Below are positions 37,115-44,784 of a DNA stretch of 64,000 bases, piece after piece (position 1 is the first letter of the stretch; each line of letters starts with the position of its first letter). Origin of the DNA: Rhizobiaceae bacterium (GTDB lineage Bacteria > Pseudomonadota > Alphaproteobacteria > Rhizobiales > Rhizobiaceae). A program made the translations under genes and the position numbers. The notes beneath the pieces were generated by a model. That model saw only the letters and a list, made by a program, of their open reading frames with translations, had not been told where the DNA came from and searched no databases. The stretch covers positions 1 through 64,000 of the forward strand of contig JARGOF010000023.1 of NCBI GenBank assembly GCA_029212415.1. The letters run 5' to 3'.

Positions 37115-38029
37115 ATGTTCATGGACAGTGCGATCATTGAATCCATCCCGCGGTTTTTCACGCCGGTTTTGCTTGCCGCCATCGGCAGCGCCCTGTGCGA
37201 GCGCGCCGCCGTCTTCAATATCGCCCTGGAGGGCATGATGCTGGTCGGCGCTTTCGCCGCCGTCGTCGGCTGCGTCTACACCGGAAGCTGGATGGGCGGC
37301 ATCGGCTTTGCCATTGCGGCAGGCGCTGCCTTTGGCCTGATCTTTTCGTTTTTCGGGGTACAGCGCGGCGGCGATGACATCATCGTCAGCATCGGTTTGA
37401 ACGTGCTGGCAATCGGTCTGACGGCGTTCCTGCTGCGCGCCCTGTTCGGCGTGCAGGGTCAATTTGAAGATCCGCGCATCGTCGAGATTCCGAAAGTCAA
37501 TCTTGGTCCTGTCGCCGATATTCCCTTCATCGGAGACTTGCTGTCCGGCCAATCCATCCTTGTCTGGTTCGCGGTTCTGATGGTCTTTGCCACGCATTTT
37601 TTCCTCAACAACCACTATTTCGGCCTGCGCATTCGTGCCGCCGGCCAGAACGCCTCTGCCCTGCGCAGTGTCGGCGTTTCGCCTGAACGGGTCAAAACAG
37701 TGGCGCTTGTTGCCTGCGGTATCCTGTGCGCTCTGGGCGGCGCGCAATTGTCGATCTCCAATGTGACATTGTTCACCGAAGGCATGAGCGCCGGGCGTGG
37801 CTGGATCGCCCTCGTGATCGTCATGATGTGCAGTGCCCGGCTGCCATGGATCCTGCCGACTGCCATTCTGTTCGGTCTGGTCGATGCCATGGGTTTTCGC
37901 ATGCAGGGGTTGGGCCTGCCGCAACAATTGACCGAAGCCCTGCCCTATCTGCTGGCCATCGTGGTGCTGATCATCGCCTTCCGCCGCAAGTCCATACGCC
38001 AGCAGGCATTGGGCCAGTCAGAGTCTTGA
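37115..38029 (+). CDS. Nucleoside-type ABC transporter permease 2
   Basis: A 304-residue membrane protein with the partner signature GSALCERAAVFNIALEGMMLVGAFAAVVG (~22-50) and RAAGQNASALRSVGVSPERVK (~180), both standard for the second permease of BMP systems. The start at 37115 follows AGGAGG at a rather long distance; a second ATG at 37121 is also possible. The frame extends upstream into the previous gene without support. It ends the nucleoside operon. Confidence 0.92.
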   Translation: MFMDSAIIESIPRFFTPVLLAAIGSALCERAAVFNIALEGMMLVGAFAAVVGCVYTGSWMGGIGFAIAAGAAFGLIFSFFGVQRGGDDIIVSIGLNVLAIGLTAFLLRALFGVQGQFEDPRIVEIPKVNLGPVADIPFIGDLLSGQSILVWFAVLMVFATHFFLNNHYFGLRIRAAGQNASALRSVGVSPERVKTVALVACGILCALGGAQLSISNVTLFTEGMSAGRGWIALVIVMMCSARLPWILPTAILFGLVDAMGFRMQGLGLPQQLTEALPYLLAIVVLIIAFRRKSIRQQALGQSES

Positions 38030-38237
38030 AGTCTGATTCAAAAGGCCCCCAACGGAAACAACGGGTTAAAATGGAAGCAACGCAGCGGGATTGCCTGATT
38101 TTCAAACGGTAAACCGCCAATCATCCCACCCCCGAAGTGGCAACATTTTGCGCTGCCCTTTGGCTCACTTTTGTTTTTCCGTTGACACTTGGCCTCAAGT
38201 CAATGTTTCAATATCCAAGCGGGAAGGTAATGCAGAG

Positions 38238-38820
38238 ATGCAGATTGCATTGATCGGCAACGGTCCGGTAAGTTTTATTGACGGATTGAAAGTTGACGCT
38301 TTCGATTATGTCGTCAGATTGAATTCCGCAAAAAATTACAAACTTGCTGGCAGAAAAACAGATCTTCTTTTCATGGCAAGTGCTTGGCATATTATGCAAG
38401 ACAGGGCACTCGACTGGAGGGCGTTCGACTCCGCCAAGATGATCTGCAGCCTCGCATCAGAGGATATCCTTTATGGCAGAAGGATCCAGGCACTGCCAAT
38501 ATCTCGCCAAGCCTTGGACGATGGGCTTGGATCAATTGGCTGGTCGCGCAAAGCAAAGCCCCCAGCATGGGGATAAGGGCTATTGCAGCATTGTTGGTCA
38601 TGTTTCCTCATGCAACCATTCACCTCTTCGGGTTTACACATCGGGTATCACCCAGCCACCATGATGGTGATGAAGAGCGCAATATAGCAGAAGAACTGAT
38701 TGCCAAAGGGGTTCTTGTACGTCATGCGCAAGTCGATCGCTTTCCTTTCAATTTCCTTCAGGCGATCAAGAAATACCTTTCAAGCATCGAGAGGCGCTTG
38801 CTCACCTGGCTGCGCCACAG
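38238..38820 (+). pseudogene. Frameshifted GT29 (sialyltransferase-like) glycosyltransferase
   Basis: The first frame (from the ATG at 38238) reads MQIALIGNGPVSFIDGLKVD, then YVVRLNSAKNY and GRKTDLLFMAS, the donor-binding pattern of GT29-like proteins. Between about 38500 and 38545 the pattern moves to another frame, which continues INWLVAQSKAPSMGIRAIAALL, IHLFGFTH and HHDGDEERNIAEELIAKG, the expected second half with P-S-x-G and a distal His/Glu. The original frame stops at 38576. The second half then runs into the transposase remnant without its own stop. It was probably a surface-glycan enzyme. Confidence 0.7.
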
Positions 38821-38860
38821 ACAGCTACAAAGATCTCCCGCTGGCACCACCTTGTAATCT

Positions 38861-39042
38861 TGGGGTCTGATAAGGATTTGGATATTGGCAATCCAGGTCC
38901 ATGCCGTTGAGCTTTTGATTGATGTCTTCCAATCTTTGGTCAAGCGGCGGCATCTGCCGATCCAGGCGAAGGTTCCTTCGACAACCCATCGACGCGGCAG
39001 GCGTTTGTTACCGGTTGGAAGTCCTTCGGCAACATTCGCCAC
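38861..39042 (-). mobile_element. IS5-family transposase C-terminal remnant
   Basis: The minus strand encodes LPRRWVVEGTFAWIGRCRRLTKDWKTSI, the well-known C-terminal motif around the last catalytic Glu of IS5-group DDE transposases (consensus RRWVVERTFAWLGRCRRL). Only ~60 residues are left; no N-terminal DDE part or terminal inverted repeats are seen. Its insertion or decay seems to have cut the end of the GT29-like gene. Confidence 0.8.
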
Positions 39043-39188
39043 GGAATCCCGCCACCTGCCAAATAAGGAATTGCATTCAACCCCCCACGCTTATCCGTGG
39101 TGCGTGGCCATCCACCAGGACAGGCTTAAGCAGCACAAAGGGAGCGGCAGCGCGCCTTTTTGCATGGCTGCCATTCGCGATTGGCTAT

Positions 39189-39203
39189 TGTTGCAGCGCA
39201 ACA
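39189..39203. promoter_or_regulatory. Palindrome TGTTGC-N3-GCAACA upstream of the first 60-residue paralogue
   Basis: TGTTGCAGCGCAACA, with a perfect 6-bp dyad, ends 35 bases before the ATG at 39239. The same dyad occurs at the same distance before the paralogue at 40732, and CTGCCATNCGC just upstream is shared as well. It is a probable operator or promoter element. Confidence 0.55.
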
Positions 39204-39238
39204 TAAATCCTATCTCTTGAGCAGCACAGGAGACTCTT

Positions 39239-39421
39239 ATGAATAAGATTTCAACACGCGCCAGCCTCGCCTTTGGTTCATTCGGTCGTTTCTTCGGAGA
39301 AGCAGCGGACAGTATTGCTCGCGCCCGCCTTGCAACGGAACTCCTCAACACGCCTGACAGCGTCTTCGAGCGCGGCGGCTCAACCCGCGACCAGGCCATG
39401 CGTCGGCTCATGGGTCTGTAG
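39239..39421 (+). CDS. Small DUF1127-like protein, paralogue 1
   Basis: A 60-residue basic protein, AFGSFGRFFGEAADSIARAR in the middle, ending FERGGSTRDQAMRRLMGL. It is about three-quarters identical to the protein at 40732-40914. The Arg-rich helix followed by L-x-x-x-P-x-x-x-x-x-x-G-x-T-R-D resembles DUF1127 proteins, but the match is not firm. AGGAG lies seven bases before the ATG. No transmembrane segment or signal peptide is seen. Function unknown. Confidence 0.75.
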   Translation: MNKISTRASLAFGSFGRFFGEAADSIARARLATELLNTPDSVFERGGSTRDQAMRRLMGL

Positions 39422-39446
39422 ACTGACGCTTTGATAGCTATTGAAC

Positions 39447-39480
39447 AAACGGCGTGCAGCATGAAGGCTGCGCGCCGTTT
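39447..39480 (+). terminator. Stem-loop after paralogue 1, probable terminator
   Basis: AAACGGCG-T-GCAGC/GCTGC-G-CGCCGTTT, a 13-bp stem with one T/G wobble and loop ATGAAG, 26 bases past the stop codon. Only a short T run lies at its 3' foot, so it may be a weak terminator. Confidence 0.6.
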
Positions 39481-39583
39481 GGCGTTAAATGCACAAGAAA
39501 TTGCCAATCGGGAAAGAAAAGTACGATTGGTTCAATGGTGATCTTGGAATAGGCTTCATTTGCTTGACGGGGAGAGCAAACAG

Positions 39584-40498
39584 ATGAGCGATATTGCATT
39601 TCACTGTCCGGACCATCCGAACAATCAGAACTTTGTGGATTTCGCCCGCCGCGAGGTTGGGTCGCGTGTCAGAATTGAGAATCGTTCACGCGATTTTGGC
39701 CGACCATCGATTGTCTGGCGCTTGACAGCCAGTGACGGATCGAAGACCTGGCTGAAACATCATCAAGATCCAAAATTGTTTCACCGTGAGTTGATCGGAC
39801 TGGAACATTATGTTCCGGCACTGGGCGTGCAGACCTGGTGGTCTTCACCCGCCCTTGTCACCAAGGACGCCCAAATGAACGTCATGCTGATAACCGAGGT
39901 TAAGGGCAAAGTCCTCGACACAATATCGGCCATGGCTGACGAGGAGTGGACGATGTTTCGTCTTGCGGGAAAATTTGCCCGCAAGTTACATGATCTTGAT
40001 ATCTGCGCTCCAGACGACGCCGATGCTCCGCCAGATCTGCGGCATCGATTGGAAAAATACCTTGCGGCAGGCGAGAGTTTCATTGATGACGATACGAAAA
40101 AATGGACACAGGCGCTTATCAATCAGGCCTGTTCAGTGGGGCAATTCACGCCAGTGGCCTGTCACCGGGATTTTTCACCGCGCAACTGGCTGATGGCACA
40201 AAGCCAGGCCGGCATCACCTTCGGTGTCATTGATTGGGAACGCAGCGGACAGGACCTGTGGCTCTATGATGCGCAAAGGATGGTCTACGACCACTGGCAT
40301 GAAAAACAGCAACTGCGCGAAGCCTATTTCGAGGGATATGGCCGTCAGCCGACAGCTGCTGAACAATTGCAGCTCGACGCCATTTGCCAGGTCGGCGCAA
40401 TCGCCAGCATTCCCTGGGCGCAAAAGCATCATGACCAAAATTTCGCCACCGTCAGCCGCGCGATGATCACGCGAATCCAGGCTCAATATATCGAGTAG
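39584..40498 (+). CDS. Phosphotransferase, APH/choline-kinase family
   Basis: A 304-residue kinase-fold protein. The catalytic loop is ACHRDFSPRNWLM (H-x-D-x(4)-N), and the metal-binding motif is VIDWERSGQDLWLYD (Asp of the DFG-equivalent). The N-lobe (SIVWRLTASDGSKTWLKHH) supplies the ATP lysine. The substrate could be an aminoglycoside, a small alcohol or a sugar; no resistance function should be assumed. The start at 39584 follows GGGGAG. It lies between the two 60-residue paralogues. Confidence 0.85.
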   Translation: MSDIAFHCPDHPNNQNFVDFARREVGSRVRIENRSRDFGRPSIVWRLTASDGSKTWLKHHQDPKLFHRELIGLEHYVPALGVQTWWSSPALVTKDAQMNVMLITEVKGKVLDTISAMADEEWTMFRLAGKFARKLHDLDICAPDDADAPPDLRHRLEKYLAAGESFIDDDTKKWTQALINQACSVGQFTPVACHRDFSPRNWLMAQSQAGITFGVIDWERSGQDLWLYDAQRMVYDHWHEKQQLREAYFEGYGRQPTAAEQLQLDAICQVGAIASIPWAQKHHDQNFATVSRAMITRIQAQYIE

Positions 40499-40680
40499 AG
40501 TACCGGCGGTGTCAGGAACCTGTTTTTTCTGCATCGGGCCTGCCGGCAGATCATTCCTGGATGAACCCATTGATGGCGCACAAAAGAAAAGTGGACGTCG
40601 AAACCTCGTTTCAAGGAAACCAGGTTCGGCCGAACGGCAAGCCGCCCATTATTGCATGCCTGCCATACGCTTCCGTCAGT

Positions 40681-40695
40681 TGTTGCAATGCAACA
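40681..40695. promoter_or_regulatory. Palindrome TGTTGC-N3-GCAACA upstream of the second 60-residue paralogue
   Basis: TGTTGCAATGCAACA ends 36 bases before the ATG at 40732. It matches the dyad before paralogue 1 in both arms and in position; only the three central bases differ. Confidence 0.55.
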
Positions 40696-40731
40696 TCGAC
40701 CTTATGTAAAGTGCAACAGAAAGAGGGCACC

Positions 40732-40914
40732 ATGTCTTTTAACGCATCACGCGCCAGCCGCGCTATTGGCTCATTCGGTCGTTTTTTTGGAGAAGCCGTG
40801 GACAGCATTGCCCGCGCCCGCCTCGCAACGGAAATTTTGAACACGCCTGAAAGCGTTTTCGAGCGCAGAGGCACAACACGCGACCAGGCCATGCGCCGTA
40901 TCATGGACATCTGA
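40732..40914 (+). CDS. Small DUF1127-like protein, paralogue 2
   Basis: A 60-residue basic protein with SFGRFFGEAVDSIARARLAT in the middle and FERRGTTRDQAMRRIMDI at the end. It is the same length as, and strongly similar to, paralogue 1; the differences are at the N-terminus and scattered conservative changes. GAGGG precedes the ATG. The frame is open further upstream, but the shared promoter palindrome lies there, so 40732 is the true start. Function unknown. Confidence 0.75.
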   Translation: MSFNASRASRAIGSFGRFFGEAVDSIARARLATEILNTPESVFERRGTTRDQAMRRIMDI

Positions 40915-41279
40915 TCCGCCTTCTCAGTGACGAGGAACGCAGGGGTTCAGGCTGATAGGTTGGACAATTTCCCTACCAAGTAACATTGGCCTGCCACCGT
41001 GCGCAGGCCACTCAGCACTGCATTTTGACAGAAGAACCCGATTCCATGGGTTCCTTATTGTGATCAATGCGTTACCGGCGACAAAGACACCGCCGAGTGC
41101 ATTGATTCATGGTCCGTTCCAAATGGCAATTGGACATTCCCATCCGTACAGTGCATGATGTACGTGATGTTCCTGCCAGATCTTGGCGGTTCTATTTTCG
41201 AAAAATCAATACATTGGCCGTGACCAATCCTGGTGCCGGTTGTCTCCGCTTCGATTTTTATCGAGCGAAAGGATATTTC
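40915..41279. other. Gene-free stretch with a stem-loop
   Basis: 365 bases without a supported gene. TGGCCTGC-N8-GCAGGCCA (40987-41010) is a perfect 8-bp stem but has no T tract, so it is at best a weak terminator of paralogue 2. The end of the stretch carries the AAAGGA ribosome site of the next gene. Confidence 0.45.
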
Positions 41280-41645
41280 ATGCAGTTACCCTCCATTCTA
41301 CAAGGCGAGTCACTCACACGACTTCTGCAAGGCATCGCTGTTGGCGCCATTGCTTCGATGGTCATTGGATTCGGCTGGGGTGGTTGGATGCTTGGCGGCA
41401 CCGCTGAAAAGCAGAGTGCCGATAACGCCAAGAGTGCTGTCATCGCCGTATTGGCGCCCATTTGTGCCGACAATTTTCAAAATGCCAACAATGCGACCAC
41501 CAATCTGGAAAACCTCAAAAAAGAATCCAGCTACCAGCAGGCCAGCTTTGTTGAAAAAGGCGGCTGGGCCATTCTACCCGGCAATGACAAGTCAAGCTCC
41601 GGCGTCGCAAGAGCATGCGCCTCCATACTCAACGACCTGAAATAG
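41280..41645 (+). CDS. Hypothetical small membrane protein
   Basis: A 121-residue protein with one or two hydrophobic segments near the N-terminus (LLQGIAVGAIASMVIGFGWGGWML, residues ~12-36) followed by a soluble, probably periplasmic part with two cysteines (LAPICADNF, ARACASIL). I do not recognise the family with certainty. The start at 41280 has AAAGGA seven bases upstream; the frame extends further without support. It has no close neighbour on the same strand. Confidence 0.7.
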   Translation: MQLPSILQGESLTRLLQGIAVGAIASMVIGFGWGGWMLGGTAEKQSADNAKSAVIAVLAPICADNFQNANNATTNLENLKKESSYQQASFVEKGGWAILPGNDKSSSGVARACASILNDLK

Positions 41646-41941
41646 TCATTGTTTACTCATGCCTGATGGCAGCAACGCCATCGGCATTGCAATGATGCGA
41701 TCGCTGGAAGGGGCCTGACGGCCCCGGACAGCCTTTGCCTTATACAAGATCAGCCCAATCAAAAATCCCGAACAATCTCCGCTTGGCGCTTGGACCCAAC
41801 GGAGCTCGTTCGTTTCGGGGTGTGGGCACAGTTTAAAATTCAATTCGAAATGTACCTCGCGTGGTTCTGTAACGGACGCTTGGACAACGGACCGCATGCG
41901 CAATCGTGCCGCATGTCGATGATCCGCACCAAGGAGCGACC

Positions 41942-43141
41942 ATGATTACAATTCCATTGACACGCCCCCCGATTTCGCCGGAAATCCCCCCTTTCCCGCG
42001 CGCTTTGAAACCTGCGGCAAAGCACGCCATCAAGCGTCCACAGCGTCAGGAGGCGCAAACCGCCACAGCCATTGTCTATTGCGAAGCCCATTTCGGAGCC
42101 ATCGACGGCAAGACGGCAAACGGCCTGGTGCGCCACTCGGAAAAATATACGATCCTTTCGGTGATCGACAGCCAGAAAGCCGGCCTTGATGCAGGCAATG
42201 TGCTTGACGGCAAGACAAATGACATCCCGATTTTCGCCGATCTCGCCGAAGCACTGGCCCATACACAAGGCGTGCCGGACTATTTCATATACGGGATAGC
42301 ACCGGCGGCCGGCATCTTGTCAGCCAAGGAACGCGCCGTGGTTTTCGAAGCGATCAGCCGGGGAATGAACATCGTCAACGGGCTGCATGAATTCCTCAAT
42401 GACGATCCTGAATTTGCGGCAGCTGCCAAAGCGGCAAATGTCCAAATCCTTGACATCAGAAGACCCCGCCCGAAAAATGATCTGCGTCTGTTCAGCGGTC
42501 GTATCAACGAGGTCACATGCCCCCGTATCGCGGTACTGGGCACCGATTGCGCCATCGGCAAGCGCACCACAGCCAGCATTCTGACCCGCGCGCTCAATGA
42601 GAGCGGCGTCAAGGCCGTGATGGTGACAACCGGTCAAACCGGACTGATCCAGGGTGCCCGTCATGGTTTGGCCATGGACGCCGTGCCCTCGCAATTTTGC
42701 GCCGGTGAACTCGAAGCAACGATCATCGAGGCCTTTGAAGGCGAAAATCCGGACGTGATCATCATCGAAGGTCAGGGCGCCCTCAGCCACCCTGCCTTTT
42801 GCACCACAGCTTTCATCCTGCGGGGCAGCGCGCCCGATGGGGTCATCTTGCAGCACGCACCAAACCGCAAGCACCGGTGCGATTTCGAGCAGATGGAAAT
42901 GCCCACGCCCCGTTCGGAAATCGATCTGATCAGCGCTTTCGCCGATACAAAGGTCATCGGACTGACGATCAATCATGAGAATATGAGTGATACCCAAGTC
43001 AGCACAGCCATCATGTCCTATGAGGGTGAACTCGGCATTCCGGTCACCGATGCGCTGACGCGTCCCACGGAACTTCTGGTGGCCATGGTGCTCTCCTCGT
43101 TCCCGCAACTGAAAAGAAAACCGGGCGCGATCGTGCAGTGA
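41942..43141 (+). CDS. DUF1611 family protein (DgcN-like, putative N-acetyltransferase)
   Basis: A 399-residue cytosolic protein. The N-terminal Rossmann-like domain (~40-185) is followed by a P-loop domain beginning RIAVLGTDCAIGKRTTASIL (GTDCAIGKRTT, 200-210). VMVTTGQTGLIQGARHG and VIIIEGQGALSHPAF are further family hallmarks. Relatives were long unassigned; some (DgcN) have been reported to act on D-glutamate as N-acetyltransferases. The racemase gene next door, with a GTGA overlap, supports a role in D-amino acid metabolism. AAGGAG precedes the ATG. Confidence 0.85.
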   Translation: MITIPLTRPPISPEIPPFPRALKPAAKHAIKRPQRQEAQTATAIVYCEAHFGAIDGKTANGLVRHSEKYTILSVIDSQKAGLDAGNVLDGKTNDIPIFADLAEALAHTQGVPDYFIYGIAPAAGILSAKERAVVFEAISRGMNIVNGLHEFLNDDPEFAAAAKAANVQILDIRRPRPKNDLRLFSGRINEVTCPRIAVLGTDCAIGKRTTASILTRALNESGVKAVMVTTGQTGLIQGARHGLAMDAVPSQFCAGELEATIIEAFEGENPDVIIIEGQGALSHPAFCTTAFILRGSAPDGVILQHAPNRKHRCDFEQMEMPTPRSEIDLISAFADTKVIGLTINHENMSDTQVSTAIMSYEGELGIPVTDALTRPTELLVAMVLSSFPQLKRKPGAIVQ

Positions 43142-44274
43142 GCACACCAAGGCTGGACATTGATCTGGCAAAGATCCGCCATAATGCCGCGACCCTGGTC
43201 GCACGGCTGCGCAGGCCTGGTATCTCCGTCACCGGAGTAACCAAGGCCTGTCTAGGGGACCCATGCCTTGCCAATGTCCTGCTGAAAGCAGGCGTTGGCG
43301 GACTTGGTGATTCCCGCATTGAAAACATCGAAACCATGCGCCGCGCCGGCATCAGGGCACCCATGACACTCATGCGCGCTCCCATGCCAAGTCAGGTTGA
43401 CCGTGTCGTGGCGCAGGCTGACACCAGTTTCAACACGGAACTCAGCGTGATCCGCGCCCTGTCTCAGGCCGCGTGCAAGGCAGGGCGCAGGCACGCCGTG
43501 GTGCTTATGGTGGAACTGGGTGACCTGCGTGAAGGCGTCATGCCGGACGATCTGGACGCCATGGTGCGCGAAACGCTGCTTCTGCCCAATATCGACTTCA
43601 AAGGCATCGGCACCAACCTCGCCTGTCGCAGCGGCGTGGTACCCGACGCGCAAAACATGGGCGAATTGTCCCGTTTGGCAGATGGTCTGGACAGCCGATA
43701 TGGCGCGGTCATCAGCCTGGTATCCGGCGGCAATTCCAGCAATCTGCAATGGGCGCTCGATGGTGCCAACACCGGCCGTATCAACGATTTGCGTCTCGGC
43801 GAGGCGATTTTGCTTGGGCTGGATCCGCTGCACAGACGGCCGATCACCGGCCTGCATACCGATGCCATCACCCTTTTCGCCGAAGCCATAGAATCGAAAG
43901 ACAAACCATCACGGCCCTGGGGCGCAATCGCCCAATCGGCCTTTGGCGCCACGCCGGAGATCAGCGACCGTGGCCCGATCAACCAGACCCTTTTGGCCAT
44001 CGGTCGCCAGGATGTCGATCCTGCCGGCCTGACGCCGCTGCAGGACATCGAAATCCTCGGGGCAAGCAGCGACCATCTCATTTTGGACACCAGCAAATGC
44101 GAGGTAAGTGTAGGCAGCGAAATAGGCTTCCAGCTCAATTACAGCGCCCTGCTGCGCGCCATGACCTCGCCATTTGTCACAAAGACCTTTGTGCAACCGG
44201 ATGATCACCGGCCAAGCACGCCCGTTTTGCCAACCCGATCAAAGCCCATAGGGAATTTCCAGCAATGTCATTGA
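43138..44274 (+). CDS. Alanine/ornithine racemase-like PLP enzyme
   Basis: A 378-residue PLP-dependent enzyme of the alanine racemase N-terminal family (fold type III). PLP lysine K36 lies in VTGVTKACLGD; GVGGLGDSRIENIE follows, with VVLMVELGDLREG, GTNLACRSGVVPD and SLVSGGNSSNLQWAL (phosphate-binding) downstream. This pattern resembles ornithine racemase or YhfX-type proteins rather than classical Alr, and the substrate is not predictable. The start is GTG overlapping the DUF1611 stop. It probably interconverts L- and D-forms for the partner enzyme. Confidence 0.85.
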   Translation: MSTPRLDIDLAKIRHNAATLVARLRRPGISVTGVTKACLGDPCLANVLLKAGVGGLGDSRIENIETMRRAGIRAPMTLMRAPMPSQVDRVVAQADTSFNTELSVIRALSQAACKAGRRHAVVLMVELGDLREGVMPDDLDAMVRETLLLPNIDFKGIGTNLACRSGVVPDAQNMGELSRLADGLDSRYGAVISLVSGGNSSNLQWALDGANTGRINDLRLGEAILLGLDPLHRRPITGLHTDAITLFAEAIESKDKPSRPWGAIAQSAFGATPEISDRGPINQTLLAIGRQDVDPAGLTPLQDIEILGASSDHLILDTSKCEVSVGSEIGFQLNYSALLRAMTSPFVTKTFVQPDDHRPSTPVLPTRSKPIGNFQQCH

Positions 44275-44531
44275 CCTTTCCAAACCCAAGCCGCAGCTAC
44301 GATGATGCGCTGGATCGCATCCGTTTCATCGGCCATGACGGCATGTTTCAGATTGCCTTCTTTGTCGAAATCGATGCATTGGCAAAAACCACGAAAAATC
44401 TGGTTCGCACAGAAGCCGGATACCTGGAAGCATTCGACGCAGCGCGCTCGGCGATCGAACGGGTGGCGCTGAAGGCCTATTCACGGGATCGAAATTCGAT
44501 GATCGTTCTCAAGGCAGCCGACATGCATTAG
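44265..44531 (+). CDS. DUF1488 family protein
   Basis: An 88-residue soluble protein: LTFPNPSRSYDDALDRIRFI, GHDGMFQIAFFVEIDAL and AFDAARSAIERVALKAYSR match the DUF1488 pattern. Function is unknown in the family. It overlaps the racemase by 10 bp, so it belongs to the same transcript, which is unusual for this usually solitary family. Confidence 0.8.
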   Translation: MSLTFPNPSRSYDDALDRIRFIGHDGMFQIAFFVEIDALAKTTKNLVRTEAGYLEAFDAARSAIERVALKAYSRDRNSMIVLKAADMH

Positions 44532-44555
44532 CACGTCTTGCCATGAAGACTGTAG

Positions 44556-44577
44556 CCCTGGTGACAAATCCCCAGGG
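44556..44577 (+). terminator. Stem-loop after the DUF1488 gene
   Basis: CCCTGG-N10-CCAGGG, a 6-bp stem starting 25 bases past the stop, followed by TTCGATCCTTTCG. It is a possible weak terminator of the DUF1611 operon. Confidence 0.35.
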
Positions 44578-44642
44578 TTCGATCCTTTCGTAATGCCTTT
44601 CAAAGCATGCAAATGCGCGTGTACAGCGCCCTCCACTACTCT

Positions 44643-44656
44643 TTTTGCATGCAAAA
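44643..44656. promoter_or_regulatory. Perfect palindrome upstream of the FecBCD-type importer
   Basis: TTTTGCATGCAAAA, a 14-bp perfect palindrome 129 bases before the first gene of the importer. A second AAGCATGCAAA occurs at 44603-44613. An AT-rich TGATAACTTTTATACTCA follows at 44668. No standard Fur, RirA or Irr box fits exactly, nor any B12-riboswitch core. Confidence 0.4.
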
Positions 44657-44784
44657 CAGCAAAAATGATAACTTTTATACTCATCTTTAAAGCCTACTAA
44701 TTGACTCCAGTTTGATGGCCGCTATAGAGATCCGCATTATTCACCGTCTACGCGATCATCAGGCCACGTCAATTGGAGCTCAGG

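Noticed and set aside
39584-40498. Aminoglycoside resistance gene
   Set aside because: The kinase-fold motifs are real, but the family covers many substrates and the context gives no support for antibiotic resistance.
41646-41903. 85-residue minus-strand frame between the small membrane protein and the DUF1611 gene
   Set aside because: No supported start or family pattern; the GGGGCC-TGAC-GGCCCC hairpin at 41710-41725 falls inside it.
44532-44784. Cobalamin riboswitch or Fur box before the FecBCD-type importer
   Set aside because: No B12-box core and no good iron-box match could be found; only a palindrome was kept.
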